This document shows, in pieces, positions 7,994 to 16,127 of a DNA stretch of 53,129 bases; the stretch's first letter is position 1; every line of letters begins with the position of its first letter. Position numbers and translations under genes: made by a program. The notes under the pieces were generated by a model. That model was given only the letters and a program-made list of their open reading frames with translations. It had not been told where the DNA came from and made no database searches. The stretch is from positions 1-53,129 of the forward strand of contig JACRAY010000034.1 in assembly GCA_016213325.1 (NCBI GenBank), given 5' to 3'. Source of the stretch: Burkholderiales bacterium. Lineage in GTDB: Bacteria; Pseudomonadota; Gammaproteobacteria; Burkholderiales; Burkholderiaceae_C.

Positions 7994-9562
7994 ATGGAGG
8001 TGACGGCAGACCCGGTGCCACTCCCGCGGCCGCCGTTACGGCTGGCGGAGGTGCTGGGCACGCTGTCGCTGGCGACCGACCTGTCCAACGGCCAGCCGAG
8101 CGAGCACGGCCTGCGCACCGCGATGCTGGCGGTGCGCCTGGCCGGCGACGAGCCGCTGCCGGTGCAGCAGGACGTGTTCTGGACCGGCGTGCTGCGCTAC
8201 CTGGGCTGCAACAGCTTTGCGGTGGAAGACGCGTCGTACTGGGCGGGCGACGACATCGCGATGCGGGCCAGCTTTGCACGGGCCGACCTGGGCCGCCCCG
8301 CCGAATTCGTCGGCACGGTGCTGCGCGGGGCCGGCCGCGGCGCGCCCGCACTGGAGCGGGCCCGCGGGGTGTGGCGGCTGCTGTCCGACCCCGGTGCGCC
8401 GCGCGCCCATGCGCACGCGCAGTGCGACGCGGCGCTGCACTGCGGCCGCAAGCTCGGCATGGGCGAGAACGTGTTGCGGGCTCTGGCGCAGAGCGAAGAG
8501 CGCTTCGACGGCCGCGGCTTCCCCGACCGGTTGGCGGGCGATGCGCTGTCGCTGCCCTTGCGCTACGTGGAGGCTGCGCGCGTCGCCGTCATCTTCCATG
8601 CGATGGGCGGCGTCGAAGCGGCGCGCGCCGAACTCAGGCGGCGCGCCGGCGGCCACCTCGACCCCGCGGTTGTGCGCCGCTTCGACGAAGATGCCGCGGC
8701 CTGGTGCGCCGGCCTGGCCAGCCGTTCGGTGTGGGACGAGTACCTGGCGAGCGAGCCCGGCGCCTGGCTGCTCGACCCCGAAGCGCTGGACCCGCTGTTC
8801 GAGGCGTTCGCCTTGCTGGGTGACTTGAAGTCCGGCTACTTCAGCGGGCACTCGAAGGGCGTCGCCGCCCTGGCTCGGTCGGCGGCATTGGCACAGGGAC
8901 TGGCCGAAGTGGATGCCGACCGGCTCGCGCGCGCCGCGCTGCTGCACGACGTGGGCCGCGTGTGCGTGCCGACCGGCCTGTGGGACAAGCCCGGCCCGCT
9001 GACGCCGGCCGAATGGGAACGCGTGCGGCTGCACAGCTACTACACCGACCGGGTGCTGCGCCGCAGCCCCGCGCTGGCCCACTACGCCGACATCGCCGGG
9101 CGGGCCCACGAAAAGCTCGATGGCAGCGGCTACCACCGTGGCGACAGCGATGCGTCGCCGCTGGTGCGGCTGATGGCTGCGGCCGACATCTTCCACGCCT
9201 GCGTGGAGCCGCGGGCCTGGCGGCCCGCCATGAAAGCCGGTGCGGCGCGGCGCGTGCTGCTGGACGGCATGGCACACGGCGCGCTCTGTTCGCGGGCGGT
9301 GGACGCCGTGCTGGCCGCCGCCGGCGAAGCGCCCGGGCCGCCCGCCGGGCCGCCGGGCGGCCTGACCGAACGCGAAGTCGACGTCCTGCGGCTGCTCGTG
9401 CTGGGCCTGTCGAACAAGGAGATCGGCCGGCGGCTCGCCATCTCGCCGCGCACGGTGCAGCACCACACGATCCACATCTACGGCAAGGCCGGCGTCAAGA
9501 GCCGCGGCGGCGTCGCGCTGTGGGCGGTGGAACAGGGCCTGTTCGCGGCGCCGCGGCCATAG
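7994..9562 (+). CDS. Tandem HD / HD-GYP-like protein with C-terminal LuxR HTH
   Basis: 522 residues. The C-terminal half (about 285-395) has HDVGRVCVP, a downstream LHSYYTD and HEKLDGSGYHRG, an HD-GYP-like phosphohydrolase domain in which the final Pro of GYP is His. The N-terminal half has a weaker copy (EHGLRTAM near residue 37 and FDGRGFP near 172) lacking a clear HD pair. Residues about 455-520 (LTEREVDVLRLL, SNKEIGRRLAISPRTVQHH) form a LuxR/NarL DNA-binding domain. No receiver domain. The combination suggests a transcription factor whose activity is set by a nucleotide or ligand bound to the HD part; the target is unknown. Confidence 0.85.
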   Translation: MEVTADPVPLPRPPLRLAEVLGTLSLATDLSNGQPSEHGLRTAMLAVRLAGDEPLPVQQDVFWTGVLRYLGCNSFAVEDASYWAGDDIAMRASFARADLGRPAEFVGTVLRGAGRGAPALERARGVWRLLSDPGAPRAHAHAQCDAALHCGRKLGMGENVLRALAQSEERFDGRGFPDRLAGDALSLPLRYVEAARVAVIFHAMGGVEAARAELRRRAGGHLDPAVVRRFDEDAAAWCAGLASRSVWDEYLASEPGAWLLDPEALDPLFEAFALLGDLKSGYFSGHSKGVAALARSAALAQGLAEVDADRLARAALLHDVGRVCVPTGLWDKPGPLTPAEWERVRLHSYYTDRVLRRSPALAHYADIAGRAHEKLDGSGYHRGDSDASPLVRLMAAADIFHACVEPRAWRPAMKAGAARRVLLDGMAHGALCSRAVDAVLAAAGEAPGPPAGPPGGLTEREVDVLRLLVLGLSNKEIGRRLAISPRTVQHHTIHIYGKAGVKSRGGVALWAVEQGLFAAPRP

Positions 9563-9630
9563 GCCAACTGGCCGATGCGCGTGGGCCGGGGGCGGCCTAC
9601 GCTGTGGGCTCACTTCAACCAGGAGCCCCC

Positions 9631-10056
9631 ATGAGCCGCCACATCGACACCGTCCAGGCCATCTACCAGGCGTTCGGCCAGGGCAACGTGCCGGACATCC
9701 TCGCAAAGCTGGCGCCCCGGCTGCAGTGGGAGGGCTGGGCCGACCACAGCGCCCAGCGCGCCGGCCACCCGCTGCTGCTGGAACGCACGGACGCGGCCGG
9801 CGTGGCCGCGTTCTTCACGGCGGTCGGCGAGCAGCTGGAGATCCACGAGTTCAAGGTGCTCGACATCTTCGGCTCGGGCCGGCAGGTGGGCGCCGAAGTG
9901 CTGATCGACTGCACCTACCGGTCGACCGGCGTGCGCCTGCGCGACGAGGAACTGCACCTGTGGACCTTCGGCGACGACGGCAAGGTGCAGCGCTTCCGGC
10001 ACTACCTCGACACGGCCAAGCACCTGCGGGGTGCAGGGCTCACAGCCGCAGCGTGA
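9631..10056 (+). CDS. SnoaL/NTF2-like protein
   Basis: 141 residues with the alpha+beta cone pattern of the NTF2-like superfamily: an N-terminal helix TVQAIYQAFGQGNV, a central strand-rich part and a C-terminal FRHYLDTAKH. The frame is open far upstream over the regulator gene, but the ATG at 9631 has an AGGAG ribosome site at 9621-9625 and begins the family-like MSRHIDTVQAIY. It follows the HD/LuxR regulator by 68 bases. Enzymatic role unknown. Its 3' end overlaps the convergent DUF2145 gene by 17 bases. Confidence 0.75.
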   Translation: MSRHIDTVQAIYQAFGQGNVPDILAKLAPRLQWEGWADHSAQRAGHPLLLERTDAAGVAAFFTAVGEQLEIHEFKVLDIFGSGRQVGAEVLIDCTYRSTGVRLRDEELHLWTFGDDGKVQRFRHYLDTAKHLRGAGLTAAA

Positions 10057-10849
10057 CGGGCGCCCCGCCCAGCCCGCTGCGCTGCAACCACGCGAACACC
10101 GAGTCCACCGTAACCGTTTCGATGCGGTCGCCGAAGCGCTTTTCGTTCGGGTGGTCGTCGAAAGCGACGTTGGCCGATGTCACGCGGCCGCCCAACCGCG
10201 TGAGCGCGCCCAGCCGCAGCGCGGTGGGCTCGTAGCCCTTGAACTTCAGCCACGCCTGCGCCTGCGCACGCGTCGATGCAGCCGGCTCCATGGCCAGCGC
10301 CAGCGTCTCGATCGCCCACTGGTTGGACTGCTGGTAGCGCAGCGCCCACGGGTAACTCACGATGCTGTACTGCTTGTGGTGCAGGGCGGCGGCGCGGCCG
10401 TCGTCGGGCAGCAGCGCAGCGAGCTTCGCCTGCACCTCGGCCGCGGGCACCACCCAGGCAGCCTCGTAGCGCCACAAGTCATCGAGGAAGAACTCACCCA
10501 ACCCCTGCCGGTACACGGCGGACTCCGCCGTGCCGCAGTGGTTCAGCTTGTGCAGCACGCGCCACACCGCCTGCCCCTGCGCGTCGCGCGTGCGATAGGC
10601 GAAGCCCAGGTGCGAGTAGCGCAGGCCGTACTTCGACAGATCCTGCCCGGCGCGCGCCAGCACCACCACCTGCGTTCCGTTCTTCGTGTGTTCCGCTTCC
10701 AGCGCCTGCAGGGTGCGCTCGGCCAGCGCCTGGCCGCGCTCGACCTGCTGCACGCCCGGCTTCTTCGCCTCGCAGGAGCGCCCGGCTTCGGCCTGCGGCA
10801 CCGCCAGCAACGCGACGGCCAGGGCGGTGATGGCCATGAAGGTCTTCAT
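10040..10849 (-). CDS. DUF2145 family exported protein
   Basis: 269 residues. A Sec signal peptide is visible (MKTFMAITALAVALLAVPQAEAG). The mature part contains LGFAYRTRDAQGQAVWRVLHKLNHCGT and QGLGEFFLDDL, segments I associate with DUF2145 proteins of unknown function. The start at 10849 is preferred over an upstream extension that would overlap the preceding gene. It follows that gene by one base, so the two are almost certainly one operon. Confidence 0.8.
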   Translation of the reverse strand: MKTFMAITALAVALLAVPQAEAGRSCEAKKPGVQQVERGQALAERTLQALEAEHTKNGTQVVVLARAGQDLSKYGLRYSHLGFAYRTRDAQGQAVWRVLHKLNHCGTAESAVYRQGLGEFFLDDLWRYEAAWVVPAAEVQAKLAALLPDDGRAAALHHKQYSIVSYPWALRYQQSNQWAIETLALAMEPAASTRAQAQAWLKFKGYEPTALRLGALTRLGGRVTSANVAFDDHPNEKRFGDRIETVTVDSVFAWLQRSGLGGAPVTLRL

Positions 10850-10850
10850 G

Positions 10851-11291
10851 TCAGTGGGTGATGCGTTCGTTGTGCAGCAGCGCGCGGCCCAGCGCGTTCG
10901 GCACGAAGGCGACCGCTTCGCCGGCAGCGGACAGCACGACGCCGGCGCCGATGACGCTGATGGTGACGAGCGTGCCTGTGGCCAGCGATGCTTCAGTGGC
11001 ACCGCGGCCTACGATCTCGACGCTGGCGCGGGCGCCGTCGGACGCGCGCTCGAGCACGTAGACCGTGCCGCGGGCGCTGGCTTCGACGCCCTTCACGACC
11101 AGCACCGTGCCGGCGGAGGACAGCACGATGGGCAGGGCGGCCGCCGCACCGGCGGCGCTGGCCCCGGCCACGATCGAGGCGACGGGCAAGGCCGACAGTG
11201 TGCTGGCGGCGGAGGCATCGCCTTGGGCATGGGCAGGGCCGGCAAGCGCGGCCGCAGCAGCCAGCACAAGGGCGGCAAGACGGTATCTCAT
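10851..11291 (-). CDS. Small exported protein paired with DUF2145
   Basis: 146 residues. Signal peptide MRYRLAALVLAAAAALAGPAHAQ, then a Ser/Ala/Val-rich mature region (VLVVKGVEASARGTVYVLER, FVPNALGRALLHNERITH). The ATG at 11291 is chosen over one 33 bases upstream because an AAGGA sits just before it on the coding strand. Similar proteins occur beside DUF2145 genes in pseudomonads, as I recall. Function unknown. A dyad matching the one before the XRE regulator gene lies about 105 bases upstream (11396-11412). Confidence 0.75.
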   Translation of the reverse strand: MRYRLAALVLAAAAALAGPAHAQGDASAASTLSALPVASIVAGASAAGAAAALPIVLSSAGTVLVVKGVEASARGTVYVLERASDGARASVEIVGRGATEASLATGTLVTISVIGAGVVLSAAGEAVAFVPNALGRALLHNERITH

Positions 11292-11395
11292 GGCTTTTTC
11301 CTTGGGTTCGCTCTGGTGAATCATGGCGCCAGTATCGGAAGGCCCCCGCTGCCAGGGGCCGCTTTTCGGGCAGGATGGTTGATTCGAGACGCTTG

Positions 11396-11412
11396 GTATC
11401 GCTTTTCGATAC
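11396..11412. promoter_or_regulatory. Putative XRE operator GTATCG-N5-CGATAC (copy 1)
   Basis: Perfect 6+6 inverted repeat with a 5-base spacer, about 105 bases upstream of the small exported protein/DUF2145 operon. The same half-sites with the same spacing lie at 14207-14223, immediately before the XRE-family regulator gene. The spacers differ (CTTTT versus AATGC), so this is shared operator architecture rather than a duplicated stretch. Confidence 0.6.
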
Positions 11413-11427
11413 TCTCTTAAGGGTCAA

Positions 11428-13365
11428 TCAGTCCGCCAGCAGTTGCGCGACCCGCGCTCGCAATGCCTCCGGCTGCACCGCGGCGGCGGGAACCGCCTCG
11501 CCCACGTTCAACCCCACGCGATTGAACACACCGCGCCGGAATGGCCGCACCATCGCATTGCCCTGCTCGACGCGGCTGAAGTACGAGCCCCACAGGTCGG
11601 TCAGTGCCATCGGGATCACCGGCGGCTCCACGCCCTCGGCCTTCGCCCGCTCCAGCACCTTCATGATGCCGCCCTTGAACGGCTGCAGCCGGCCGTCCTT
11701 CGTGATCGCCCCCTCGGGAAAGATCGCCAGCAGGTCGCCATCGCGCAGCACCTTGGCAGCGCGCTCGAAGGCCGCTTCGTAGGTGGCGGCCTCTTCCTTC
11801 TGCGGTGCAATGGGAATCGCCTTGGCCAGCTTGAACAGCGCCCCCAGCACCGGCAGCCGGAAGATGCGATGGTCCATCACGAAGTAGATCGGGCGCGGGC
11901 TCGCGGCCATCAGCAGCACGGCGTCGACGAAGCTCACGTGGTTGCACACGATCACGGCCGCACCTTCCACCGGGATGTGCTGGTCGCCGCGCACGCGGAA
12001 GCGGTAGACGATGCGCGACGCCACCCACGCGACGAAGCGCAGCAGGTACTCGGGCACCAGCAGGAAGATGTAGAACGCCACCACGGCATTGGCCAGCCCC
12101 ACCAGCAGGAACACCTGCGGGATGGTCGCGCCCGCCTTCAGCAGCACGCCTGCAACCAGCGCGCTGGCGATCATGAACAGCGCGTTCAGGATGTTGTTGG
12201 CCGCGATGATGCGTGCGCGGTGCGTGGGTTGCGCGCGCAGCTGGATCAGCGCGTACATCGGCACGCTGTACAAGCCCGCGAACAGCGACAGCAGCGCCAG
12301 GTCGGCCATCACCCGCCAGTGCGCAGGCGCCGACACGAACTGCACCAGCGTGAGCGCGGCCGTTGGCGGCAGCCCGCGCGAAGCGGAGTACAGGTCCACC
12401 GCGAACACCGTCATGCCGATGGCGCCGAGCGGCACCAGGCCGATCTCCACGTGGCGCCGCGACAGCATCTCGCACAGGAGCGACCCGGTGCCGATGCCGA
12501 TGGAAAACACCACCAGCAGCAGCGACGCCACCTGTTCGTTGCCGTGCAGCACGTCCTTGGCAAACGACGGGAACTGCGACAGGAACACCGCGCCGAAGAA
12601 CCACATCCAGCTGATGCCCAGGAGGGACCGGAACACCACCAGGTTGCCGCGCGCGAGCTACAGGTTGCGCCAGGTCTCGGTGAAGGGGTTCCAGTTGATC
12701 TGCAGGCCGGGGTCGGTCGCCGGCGACGCCGGAATCCAGTGCGCGACCACGCGCCCGAGGATGGCCACGCCGACGCAGGCGAAGCCGACGTGGTGCGCTC
12801 CGATCTCCGGCACCGCGATGACCAGGCCGCCGGCTACGTTGCCCAGCAGGATGGCGACGAAGGTGCCCATCTCCACCATGCCGTTGCCGCCGGTCAGCTC
12901 GCGCTCGCCCAGGTGGTGCGGCAGGTAGGCGAACTTGACCGGGCCGAACAGGGTGGAGTGCAGCCCCATCAGGAAGGTGCAGGCCAGCAGCGTCGGAACG
13001 TCGGCGCGAAAGAACCCCCAGGCCGCCAGCGCCATGATGAAGATTTCCAGGCGTTTCACGAACAGGATCAGCGTGCGCTTGTCGTACTTGTCGGCCAGTT
13101 GACCGCTGGTCGCCGAGAACAGCAGGAAGGGCAGGATGAACAGCGCCCCGATCACCAGCCCGGCGAGCGCCGGCGGCAACCACTGCACCTGCAGCTGGTA
13201 GGTCACCATCACGGTGAAGGCGAACTTGAACAGGTTGTCGTTGGCCGCGCCGGAGAACTGCGTCCAGAAGAAGGGCGCGAAGCGCCGCTGCTTGAGCAGC
13301 GCGAACTGGTTGGGGTGCGCGGCGTGCGCTTCGCCCTGCGGCGCTGGCGCCGTGATCGTGTTCAT
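11428..13365 (-). pseudogene. LplT-like MFS transporter fused to PlsC acyltransferase, interrupted by one TAG
   Basis: One frame of about 645 codons. The N-terminal half (start 13365, ribosome site GAGGGAG upstream) is a 12-helix MFS transporter of the lysophospholipid transporter type. The C-terminal part (from about residue 430) is a PlsC acyltransferase with NHVSFVD and FPEGAITKDG. A single in-frame TAG at 12658-12660 splits it within WRNL*LARGNLVVFRS; both sides are otherwise intact and in the same frame, and the family normally has Lys there, so AAG to TAG is likely. Outcomes are a pseudogene, readthrough, re-initiation near 12639, or a sequence error. It would flip and re-acylate lysophospholipids at the inner membrane. 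Confidence 0.8.
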
Positions 13366-14135
13366 GCCATCTCCCTCGGCGCGGCCGCAGCCGCCCGCGC
13401 ATTCTGCACGGAAGCGATGAGGGGCCATGCCGCGCAGGCGGCTGCCAGGTGCTTGAGCGTATGGCCCGACAGCGCGTGGCCGGTCAACTCGTAGATGGCA
13501 TGGTCATTCGCCTCGAACAACTTAGCCACGCCGTAGGCGGCAAGCACCAGCAGCCAGCGCACCGGCAGCCCGCCGGGCAGCGGCCGCGTGAAGGCGCAGG
13601 CGAGCACGCCCGCCATGCCGCCGAACTGCACCACGGCCCACGGCAGCACGTTACCGGTGGCGGACCACACGGCGACGCTGGCGGGCGCCAGCACCAGCAA
13701 CGAGATGCCCAGTGCGAGCCCGGCACGCTCGCCGGCCCGACCCGCCGCAGCGAGCCCGAGCAGGCCGGCGAACGCGATCGACATCGCATAGCGGTCGACC
13801 GCGAGCCCGGCATCGTCGGGACGCAGGTGGTACCAGGCCGAGCCGGCAGCGGTGGCCGCCAGACCCGCGAAGAAGAGGGCGGACAGCGCGACCTGCACGG
13901 TGCTCACTGCATGCCGGATGCGCCACAGCCACGCGCCGCCCGCCAGCGCGGCCAGCGCAAAGGGCAGGTTGGACAGCACGTCCATCGCATACGGCACGCC
14001 CCACAGCGCGCGCTGGTCCGCAAAGCCGTGGGGATCGGCCGGGTTGGGCACAGCCGGCCCCAGCAGGGCCAGCGCGATGAACGCGGCCACCGCTGCGAGC
14101 AGCACCGTCTCTGGTTTCGTCATGTTGGTTTGCAT
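13362..14135 (-). CDS. Seven-helix ceramidase-like (CREST) membrane protein
   Basis: 257 residues with about seven hydrophobic helices. GSAWYHLRPD near residue 100, DRYAMSIAF shortly after, and a C-terminal H-x(3)-SGHTLKHL segment reproduce the Ser/His/Asp/His pattern of the CREST superfamily (alkaline ceramidases, PAQR-like hydrolases), which suggests a metal-dependent lipid amidase. Substrate unknown. Its stop overlaps the start of the transporter/acyltransferase gene as ATGA, consistent with a joint membrane-lipid role. An internal ATG 12 bases downstream is an alternative start. Confidence 0.65.
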   Translation of the reverse strand: MQTNMTKPETVLLAAVAAFIALALLGPAVPNPADPHGFADQRALWGVPYAMDVLSNLPFALAALAGGAWLWRIRHAVSTVQVALSALFFAGLAATAAGSAWYHLRPDDAGLAVDRYAMSIAFAGLLGLAAAGRAGERAGLALGISLLVLAPASVAVWSATGNVLPWAVVQFGGMAGVLACAFTRPLPGGLPVRWLLVLAAYGVAKLFEANDHAIYELTGHALSGHTLKHLAAACAAWPLIASVQNARAAAAAPREMA

Positions 14136-14206
14136 GGTCGCAGTGTCCGGCCGCGCGGGGAAGCCAGAGGCGAATTCAGCTACATTCTCACGCAGATGAA
14201 CCCCAA

Positions 14207-14223
14207 GTATCGAATGCCGATAC
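14207..14223. promoter_or_regulatory. Putative XRE operator GTATCG-N5-CGATAC (copy 2, autoregulatory)
   Basis: Perfect inverted repeat ending 4 bases before the ATG of the XRE-family gene, so a bound repressor would block its own transcription or translation start. Same half-sites and spacing as 11396-11412. It lies in the divergent region between the membrane-protein gene (start 14135) and this regulator. Confidence 0.6.
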
Positions 14224-14227
14224 CACC

Positions 14228-14971
14228 ATGAGCACCACAGCCGATCTTGTCTCCGCGCTGAAGAAGGAACTGAAGGCCGCCCAGATGACCTACGCCGACC
14301 TCGCGCGCGCGCTGGGCATGGCTGAGTCCAGCATCAAGCGCATGCTGGCCAGGGGCGACATGCCGCTGTCGCGCATCGATGCGATCTGCCGCGCGCTGAA
14401 GCTCGACTTCGGCGAGCTGGCGCGCCGCGTGGCCGACGCGCAGCCCTTGCTGAAGGAGCTGACGCAGGAGCAGGAGCGCGCCGTGGTGGCCGACAAGAAA
14501 CTGCTGCTCACCGCAATCTGCGTGTTGTCGCAGTGGACGCTGGAACAGGTCGTGGCGAACTACCGCCTGAGCCAAGCCGAATGCATCAAGTGCCTCGCGC
14601 AGCTGGACCGCATCGGCATCATCGAACTCAGGCCGCTCAACCGCTACCGCCTGAAGCTCGCCAAGGCCTTCCGCTGGCGGCCGCACGGGCCGGTGATGAA
14701 CTACTTTCGCGACCACGCGGTGCTGGACTACTATGCCGGCGGCTTCGACGGGCCCGGCGAAGGGCTGCTGCTGGTGCACGGCAGTGTGAGCCGCGGCATC
14801 GCGCCGTCGTTCGTCGACCGCATGCAGCGCCTGGCGCAGGACTTCGCGCAACAGCACCATGCCGACCAGAAACTGCCCGAGAAGGAGCGCGAAGGCTACA
14901 CGCTGGTGCTGGCGATGCGAAGCTGGGAGTTCGAGGCGTTTGCGAAGTTGCGGCGCACCCCGGCTACTTGA
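14228..14971 (+). CDS. XRE-family transcriptional regulator with C-terminal sensor region
   Basis: 247 residues. N-terminal Cro/C1 HTH at about 14-60 (MTYADLARALGMAESSIKRMLARG). Residues about 85-140 resemble a second winged-helix (LLTAICVLSQWTLEQVV, CLAQLDRIGIIELRPLNRYRLKL), followed by an uncharacterised C-terminal domain of the kind found in short-chain HTH regulators of Burkholderiales. A perfect GTATCG/CGATAC dyad abuts its start, and an identical dyad lies before the DUF2145 operon, so these are its likely targets. Its 3' end overlaps the convergent DUF535 gene by 8 bases. Confidence 0.85.
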   Translation: MSTTADLVSALKKELKAAQMTYADLARALGMAESSIKRMLARGDMPLSRIDAICRALKLDFGELARRVADAQPLLKELTQEQERAVVADKKLLLTAICVLSQWTLEQVVANYRLSQAECIKCLAQLDRIGIIELRPLNRYRLKLAKAFRWRPHGPVMNYFRDHAVLDYYAGGFDGPGEGLLLVHGSVSRGIAPSFVDRMQRLAQDFAQQHHADQKLPEKEREGYTLVLAMRSWEFEAFAKLRRTPAT

Positions 14972-16127
14972 TGTCGAACAGGTTCAGCGGCCCCGTCTGC
15001 ATCACCCGCTTGTTGAACGCGGCGCGTTCGTCTTCCTCCGGGAAGTCCTTCCAGTCGTCCAGCATCGGCGCCTGCTCGGTCACCTGCTGCGTGTTGCGCG
15101 TCAGCTGGGTCTCGCGCCCCGGGCGCTGCAGCACTTCGGGCATCTGCTTGCGCAGCTGCTTCTGCAGGCGGATCCAGTAGTCGGCGCGCCTCGACTGCCG
15201 CTCGCGCTTTTCGGGCGACAGGGCAGTGGCCGAAATCGCCTCGTCGGAATGCGACGGCAGCACCACCCAGCCGGTCGGCCCCGGGTCGGCGTCGAAATGC
15301 TCCCACAGCTTGTCGTAGCTGGCCGCGATGCGCTCGGCGTTTTCGCGGTGCCGCTTGTTCATGCGGTACGGCCAGCCCAGCAGCCAATGCGCCTGCGGGT
15401 GCAGGCCCAGCAGTTGCTGGTCCCACGCGCGCGCCAGCTCCTGCATCACGCGCACCAGCAGCACCGACGGCTGCCAGCCGGCCAAAGCCTGGCCCAGCTC
15501 CACGCCCGACAGCCGCTGCGTGGCGCTGCGCTGGCCGCGCACGCCGCCGATCACCAAGCTGCCGGTACCGTCCACGCGGAAGCGGCTGAAAGCCACTACG
15601 GCGGCGTCGACCGGCTGTGCCTTGTGCTGGATGTCGCTCGCGCGCTGCAGCGTAAGCGCGAGCAGCAGGTCGCCCTCGGGGCTTTGCATGCTGTTGCGGC
15701 GCAATTGCAGGCGCACCGCGTCGAAGCCGCGCGGCGCGGGCAGCTCGGCCAGTACCACCGGCTGGCCCGACGCCAGCTTCTCCATTGCCGCCGGCTTGAA
15801 CGCCGTGTCGACCCAATCAGCATGGTCGATCAGCTGCTTGACCCGCTCGCCCATGTCGGTGTACCGGTGCACCGACGGCCGCACCGCGCGCAGGTACTCG
15901 CCTTGTACGTCCTTGACCAGCCCGCGCTGGCTGAACTCGTAGACGATCGCCATCCAGCGGTGCAGCGCGCGCGCATGCAGCAGGTTGCCGGTAACCACGC
16001 GGCGCGCCAGCTGGCTGCGCGACAGCCCGCCGCCGGCACGCCCCGGCTTCAGCGCCCATCCCAACGTGGACCACAGGCCGGGCAGCCTGCGCGAGTCGCT
16101 GGACGGGGAAGGCGCCGGGCCGCTCAT
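14964..16127 (-). CDS. DUF535 (VirK/YbjX-like) family protein
   Basis: 387 residues with no signal peptide or helices. QSPEGDLLLALTLQ, RFRVDGTGSLVIGGVRGQR and LLGLHPQAHWLLGWPYRMNKRHRENAERIAASYDKLWEHF match the DUF535 core. VirK and YbjX homologues have been linked to envelope-stress and antimicrobial-peptide resistance in enterobacteria, but the biochemical role is unknown. The start overlaps the stop of the FIST gene by 4 bases (ATGA), so the two are co-translated. Confidence 0.75.
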   Translation of the reverse strand: MSGPAPSPSSDSRRLPGLWSTLGWALKPGRAGGGLSRSQLARRVVTGNLLHARALHRWMAIVYEFSQRGLVKDVQGEYLRAVRPSVHRYTDMGERVKQLIDHADWVDTAFKPAAMEKLASGQPVVLAELPAPRGFDAVRLQLRRNSMQSPEGDLLLALTLQRASDIQHKAQPVDAAVVAFSRFRVDGTGSLVIGGVRGQRSATQRLSGVELGQALAGWQPSVLLVRVMQELARAWDQQLLGLHPQAHWLLGWPYRMNKRHRENAERIAASYDKLWEHFDADPGPTGWVVLPSHSDEAISATALSPEKRERQSRRADYWIRLQKQLRKQMPEVLQRPGRETQLTRNTQQVTEQAPMLDDWKDFPEEDERAAFNKRVMQTGPLNLFDIK

